Shown here: in pieces, positions 62,801 through 64,000 of the stretch
How positions within the stretch are numbered: the stretch's first letter is position 1
Layout of the letters: each line of letters starts with the position of its first letter
From: Parasphingorhabdus marina DSM 22363
Lineage (GTDB): Bacteria; Pseudomonadota; Alphaproteobacteria; Sphingomonadales; Sphingomonadaceae
Reading direction: 5' to 3'
Length of the DNA: 64,000 nt
NCBI RefSeq assembly: GCF_900128895.1
Contig: NZ_FSQW01000002.1
Coordinates: 744,001 to 808,000 of the forward strand
The notes under the pieces: generated by a model
Told to the model about the DNA's origin: nothing
The model's input: the letters and a program-made list of their open reading frames with translations, nothing else
Database searches by the model: none
Program-made: the position numbers and the translations under genes

Positions 62801-62954
62801 GCTCGAGTTCCTGCCGCGCATAGTCGTCGGCAAGATCCACCCGGTTGAACCACAATATCGCGAAGCCGAAAAGCAACAGCACGCCAAGCGCGGCCAGCAC
62901 GATGGTCAATCGCGACCTTGGCTGTCCCGTTTCAGGTTCCGGCGTCTCCTCCAT
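59805..62954 (-). CDS. ydbH: YdbH-family intermembrane lipid transport protein (AsmA-like)
   Basis: A 1049-residue protein with a short cytosolic N-terminus, one membrane helix (about 16-36, LTIVLAALGVLLLFGFAILWF) and a very long periplasmic beta-rich region, the AsmA/TamB/YdbH pattern. The C-terminal part (GGYLEARRGGGTLAYIGEL, YRNLTIGMEGAIDGEI) matches the YdbH domain. Such proteins form a hydrophobic groove spanning the periplasm. ATG 62954 begins just before the helix; the earlier frame to 63164 is unlikely because it overlaps the divergent radC start region. It is the first gene of ydbH-ynbE-ydbL. Confidence 0.9.
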   Translation of the reverse strand: MEETPEPETGQPRSRLTIVLAALGVLLLFGFAILWFNRVDLADDYARQELERLDVEAAFEIDDIGFDKQIIRNLVLGDPENPDLTAELVEIGNSVSTDGAGVNWVRASGVKLFARYVNGKLSLGELEKFMDPDDDSPLALPDIWLGLDKAQMRIESDYGVVGLSLNGEGNLKDGFKGKLAAISREIDLGSCLISEPTLFADISISIGQPRMRGPLRLPDVKCDEAGFAAENMASRLNLRLGKDLASWEGSLGTIGGPLRQAGNSAQEIRSSLDFSGDMEQSKGVIKLTASGVAMPLGGAETAELDGLFTAEYGGDEITTSFRGDPVIRKARLSADMLRSINNGAGSLDGTPVGPVAGSIADAIRQAGGAMDIAGTVRFSSGNRGVRLTLNSLDVQSRSGAELTLDDPLLLDFTPDGLAILADGTVSLKGGGLPNSRLTLFDGSVSDGFAGQLQMASYTAEDARLTVPEMRFFPTGNGGTAIDGRILLSGPLADGRLTGLQVPINARIDRNGNYALFRKCVDVRFASLKLSTLEAGPTRATLCPDASTAIVRSGRSGPEVAARTTGLDLTARVGDSPLNLSGGRFGYTTRNGLMAQDVAIRFGVPGNVSKMEIGEFTMTLGESLTGRISGASGQVANVPLLLENIDGEWSYEGGAFKADTGLRVRDEEQVERFRPLISNDAKIIFANGMITATGILREPETQREITTVDMRHSLDNSTGAALLDVGWLTFDDELQPEMLTPLTLGIVANVQGTITGSGRINWDQSGDGVRSIGEFATRGLDLAAAFGPVTGLKGNIRFSDLLGLETEPGQTVRMAEVNPGVPAFNGVLSYRLLPDRKMEVEGGQWPFAGGMLYLEPTVFDLGEEAERRLEFTVVGVDAAQFLTKFEFENLSATGIFDGQLPMVFDQDGGRIVGGYLEARRGGGTLAYIGELTYEDMGTMANYAFNALKSIKYRNLTIGMEGAIDGEIITEVKFAGLQQGDDASRNFITKQLAQIPIEFNVRIQAPFMQLMSSAKAFYEPEILVGQNLPALLRAQEARARAAAKQLEDNDE

Positions 62955-63100
62955 GACCGCAGAAATGCAGAAGTCTTCCTTAAGTTGCAATGTACAATAG
63001 GGATTTGCCCGGAATAATTCCGGATGAACAGAATCGGTCATATTCGGCCAAACGGGAAATTTGTGCTGCCCTGCCGACCCGGCGTCTGTATGTTCGCTAT

Positions 63101-63805
63101 ATGTTCTCTCACAATAACAACCAGGGCAAACGCGGTGGTTCCGATGCTTCGACTTACCGCGCATCTCGCCAGAAACTGCGCGATGATCTCGGGGAAAGCC
63201 TCACGGATCACGAGCTGTTGTGCTGTTTACTCCATGTCGCCTCACCCCGAAGTGATGCGGATACAATCGCCCGGAGTCTCCTGTCCGAATTTGAGAGTTT
63301 CGCGACCCTCATCACTGCCAGCACCGCGCTTCTCGATCAGGTGCCCGGTCTGACCGACAATCAGCTGTCCGCGCTCAAAATTGTCCGGACCGGCGCCATT
63401 CGCATGTTGTCAGAGCCAGTCCGTCGGCAACCCCTGCTGGCGAGCTGGACCGCGCTTCTCGATTATCTGCGGGCCGATATGGCGCTTCTGACGACGGAGC
63501 GGGTCCGGATTCTGCATCTCGATACGAAAAACCGTTTGCTCCGGGATGAACTTGTCAGTGAAGGGTCCGTCGACGAAGCTGTGATTTTTCCACGCGAGGT
63601 CCTCCGGCGGGCGCTGGAGCTGGGTTCGGCCGCGATCATTCTCGTGCACAATCATCCGAGTGGCGATCCGACACCCAGCCAGCAGGACATCGCCCTTACC
63701 CGAGACATTGCGCTGGCGGGTGAAAAACTGGGCATCACGGTCCATGACCATATCATCATTGGCCGGGCAGGTCATGTTTCGTTGCGGAGCAAAGGCCTGA
63801 TCTGA
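63101..63805 (+). CDS. radC: RadC family protein (JAB domain)
   Basis: A 234-residue protein with an N-terminal helix-hairpin-helix-like region (SLTDHELLCCLLHVASPRSD...) and a JAB/MPN domain with HNHPSGDPTPSQQD, the metal site of a putative metalloprotease or nuclease. The name is historical: the true role of RadC is not settled, and the radC102 DNA-repair phenotype was traced to recG. It is divergent from ydbH. ATG 63101 is chosen; the frame is open upstream to 62990 without a Shine-Dalgarno. Confidence 0.92.
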   Translation: MFSHNNNQGKRGGSDASTYRASRQKLRDDLGESLTDHELLCCLLHVASPRSDADTIARSLLSEFESFATLITASTALLDQVPGLTDNQLSALKIVRTGAIRMLSEPVRRQPLLASWTALLDYLRADMALLTTERVRILHLDTKNRLLRDELVSEGSVDEAVIFPREVLRRALELGSAAIILVHNHPSGDPTPSQQDIALTRDIALAGEKLGITVHDHIIIGRAGHVSLRSKGLI

Positions 63806-63820
63806 CCCAGATTGCAGAAT

Positions 63821-64000
63821 CTATCCTCCGCTGTCCTTCCCGGTGATCAGCCGTATGCCAAGCTGCAAGGTGAAATAGGACCATATCCAGTTCACCAGCA
63901 CCGAAATCCGGTTCCGCATGCCCGACAGGAAGCCGACATGGACAGCCCCCCATAGCCACCAGGCCGGGGCGCCGTGCAGCTTCATGAATCCGAAATCCGC
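63821..64000 (-). CDS. ndh: Type II NADH dehydrogenase, C-terminal end (cut by window edge)
   Basis: The last 59 codons of a non-proton-pumping NADH:quinone oxidoreductase, ending at TAG 63823-63821. The visible segment (GAPAWWLWGAVHVGFLSGMRNRISVLVNWIWSY, then GIRLITG) is the characteristic C-terminal membrane-binding hairpin of NDH-2. The rest of the gene is outside the window. It is convergent with radC, 15 bases apart. Confidence 0.88.
   Translation of the reverse strand, partial: ADFGFMKLHGAPAWWLWGAVHVGFLSGMRNRISVLVNWIWSYFTLQLGIRLITGKDSGG

Overview
The window looks like chromosome of an alphaproteobacterium, most likely a sphingomonad (order Sphingomonadales; genus not resolved). The evidence is a gcrA cell-cycle regulator, a zauP-zapA-ssrS-fthC block divergent from tkt-gapA-pgk, an F0 ATP synthase operon (atpI-B-E-X-F) separate from F1, TTAA-N7-TTAA (CtrA-type) and GANTC (CcrM-type) sites, and a PutA controlled by a divergent Lrp-type regulator. 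I see no insertion sequence, prophage, integrase or CRISPR array. Most of the window is coding.

Layout. 1-5.2 kb: central carbon genes (pgk partial, gapA, tkt), Z-ring factors zauP-zapA, 6S RNA, fthC, a DUF2842 membrane protein and tRNA-Asp. 5.4-13.4 kb: an accessory operon of three small secreted DUF11-like proteins followed by a 1699-residue outer-membrane protein, preceded by a textbook CtrA box. 13.4-17.1 kb: branched-chain 2-oxoacid dehydrogenase E1alpha-E1beta-E2. 17.2-20.6 kb: a trypsin-type autotransporter. 20.8-26.3 kb: thyA, tRNA-Pro, putR and putA.

26.4-32.1 kb is the most notable region. It holds a DSF-type (diffusible signal factor) quorum-sensing locus: a REC-PAS-GGDEF-EAL protein, an RpfC-like hybrid kinase with a five-helix sensor and a His-rich N-terminus, and a convergent RpfF-like signal synthase that keeps both catalytic glutamates. 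A GGDEF-EAL protein sits where the HD-GYP protein RpfG is found in Xanthomonas.

32.4-42.5 kb is a single-strand block of seven genes that together could form a glycerolipid cycle: gpsA, two alpha/beta hydrolases, a DUF3336-patatin lipase, a wax ester synthase/DGAT, a PlsB-type acyltransferase and a HAD-PlsC fusion. It covers making glycerol-3-phosphate, assembling triacylglycerol and degrading it again.

42.7-64 kb is mostly housekeeping: tRNA-Ser, hspQ, an ABC-2 permease, gcrA, parE, a beta-lactamase-like serine hydrolase, a LysR regulator, apaG, metZ, leuB, recO, uvrC, a dispersed-repeat island, the F0 ATP synthase genes, a cytochrome P450, the envelope lipid-transport trio ydbH-ynbE-ydbL, radC and the 3' end of a type II NADH dehydrogenase gene.

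Start codons were chosen by eye from Shine-Dalgarno spacing and family N-termini. Promoter and operator calls are pattern matches, not measurements.
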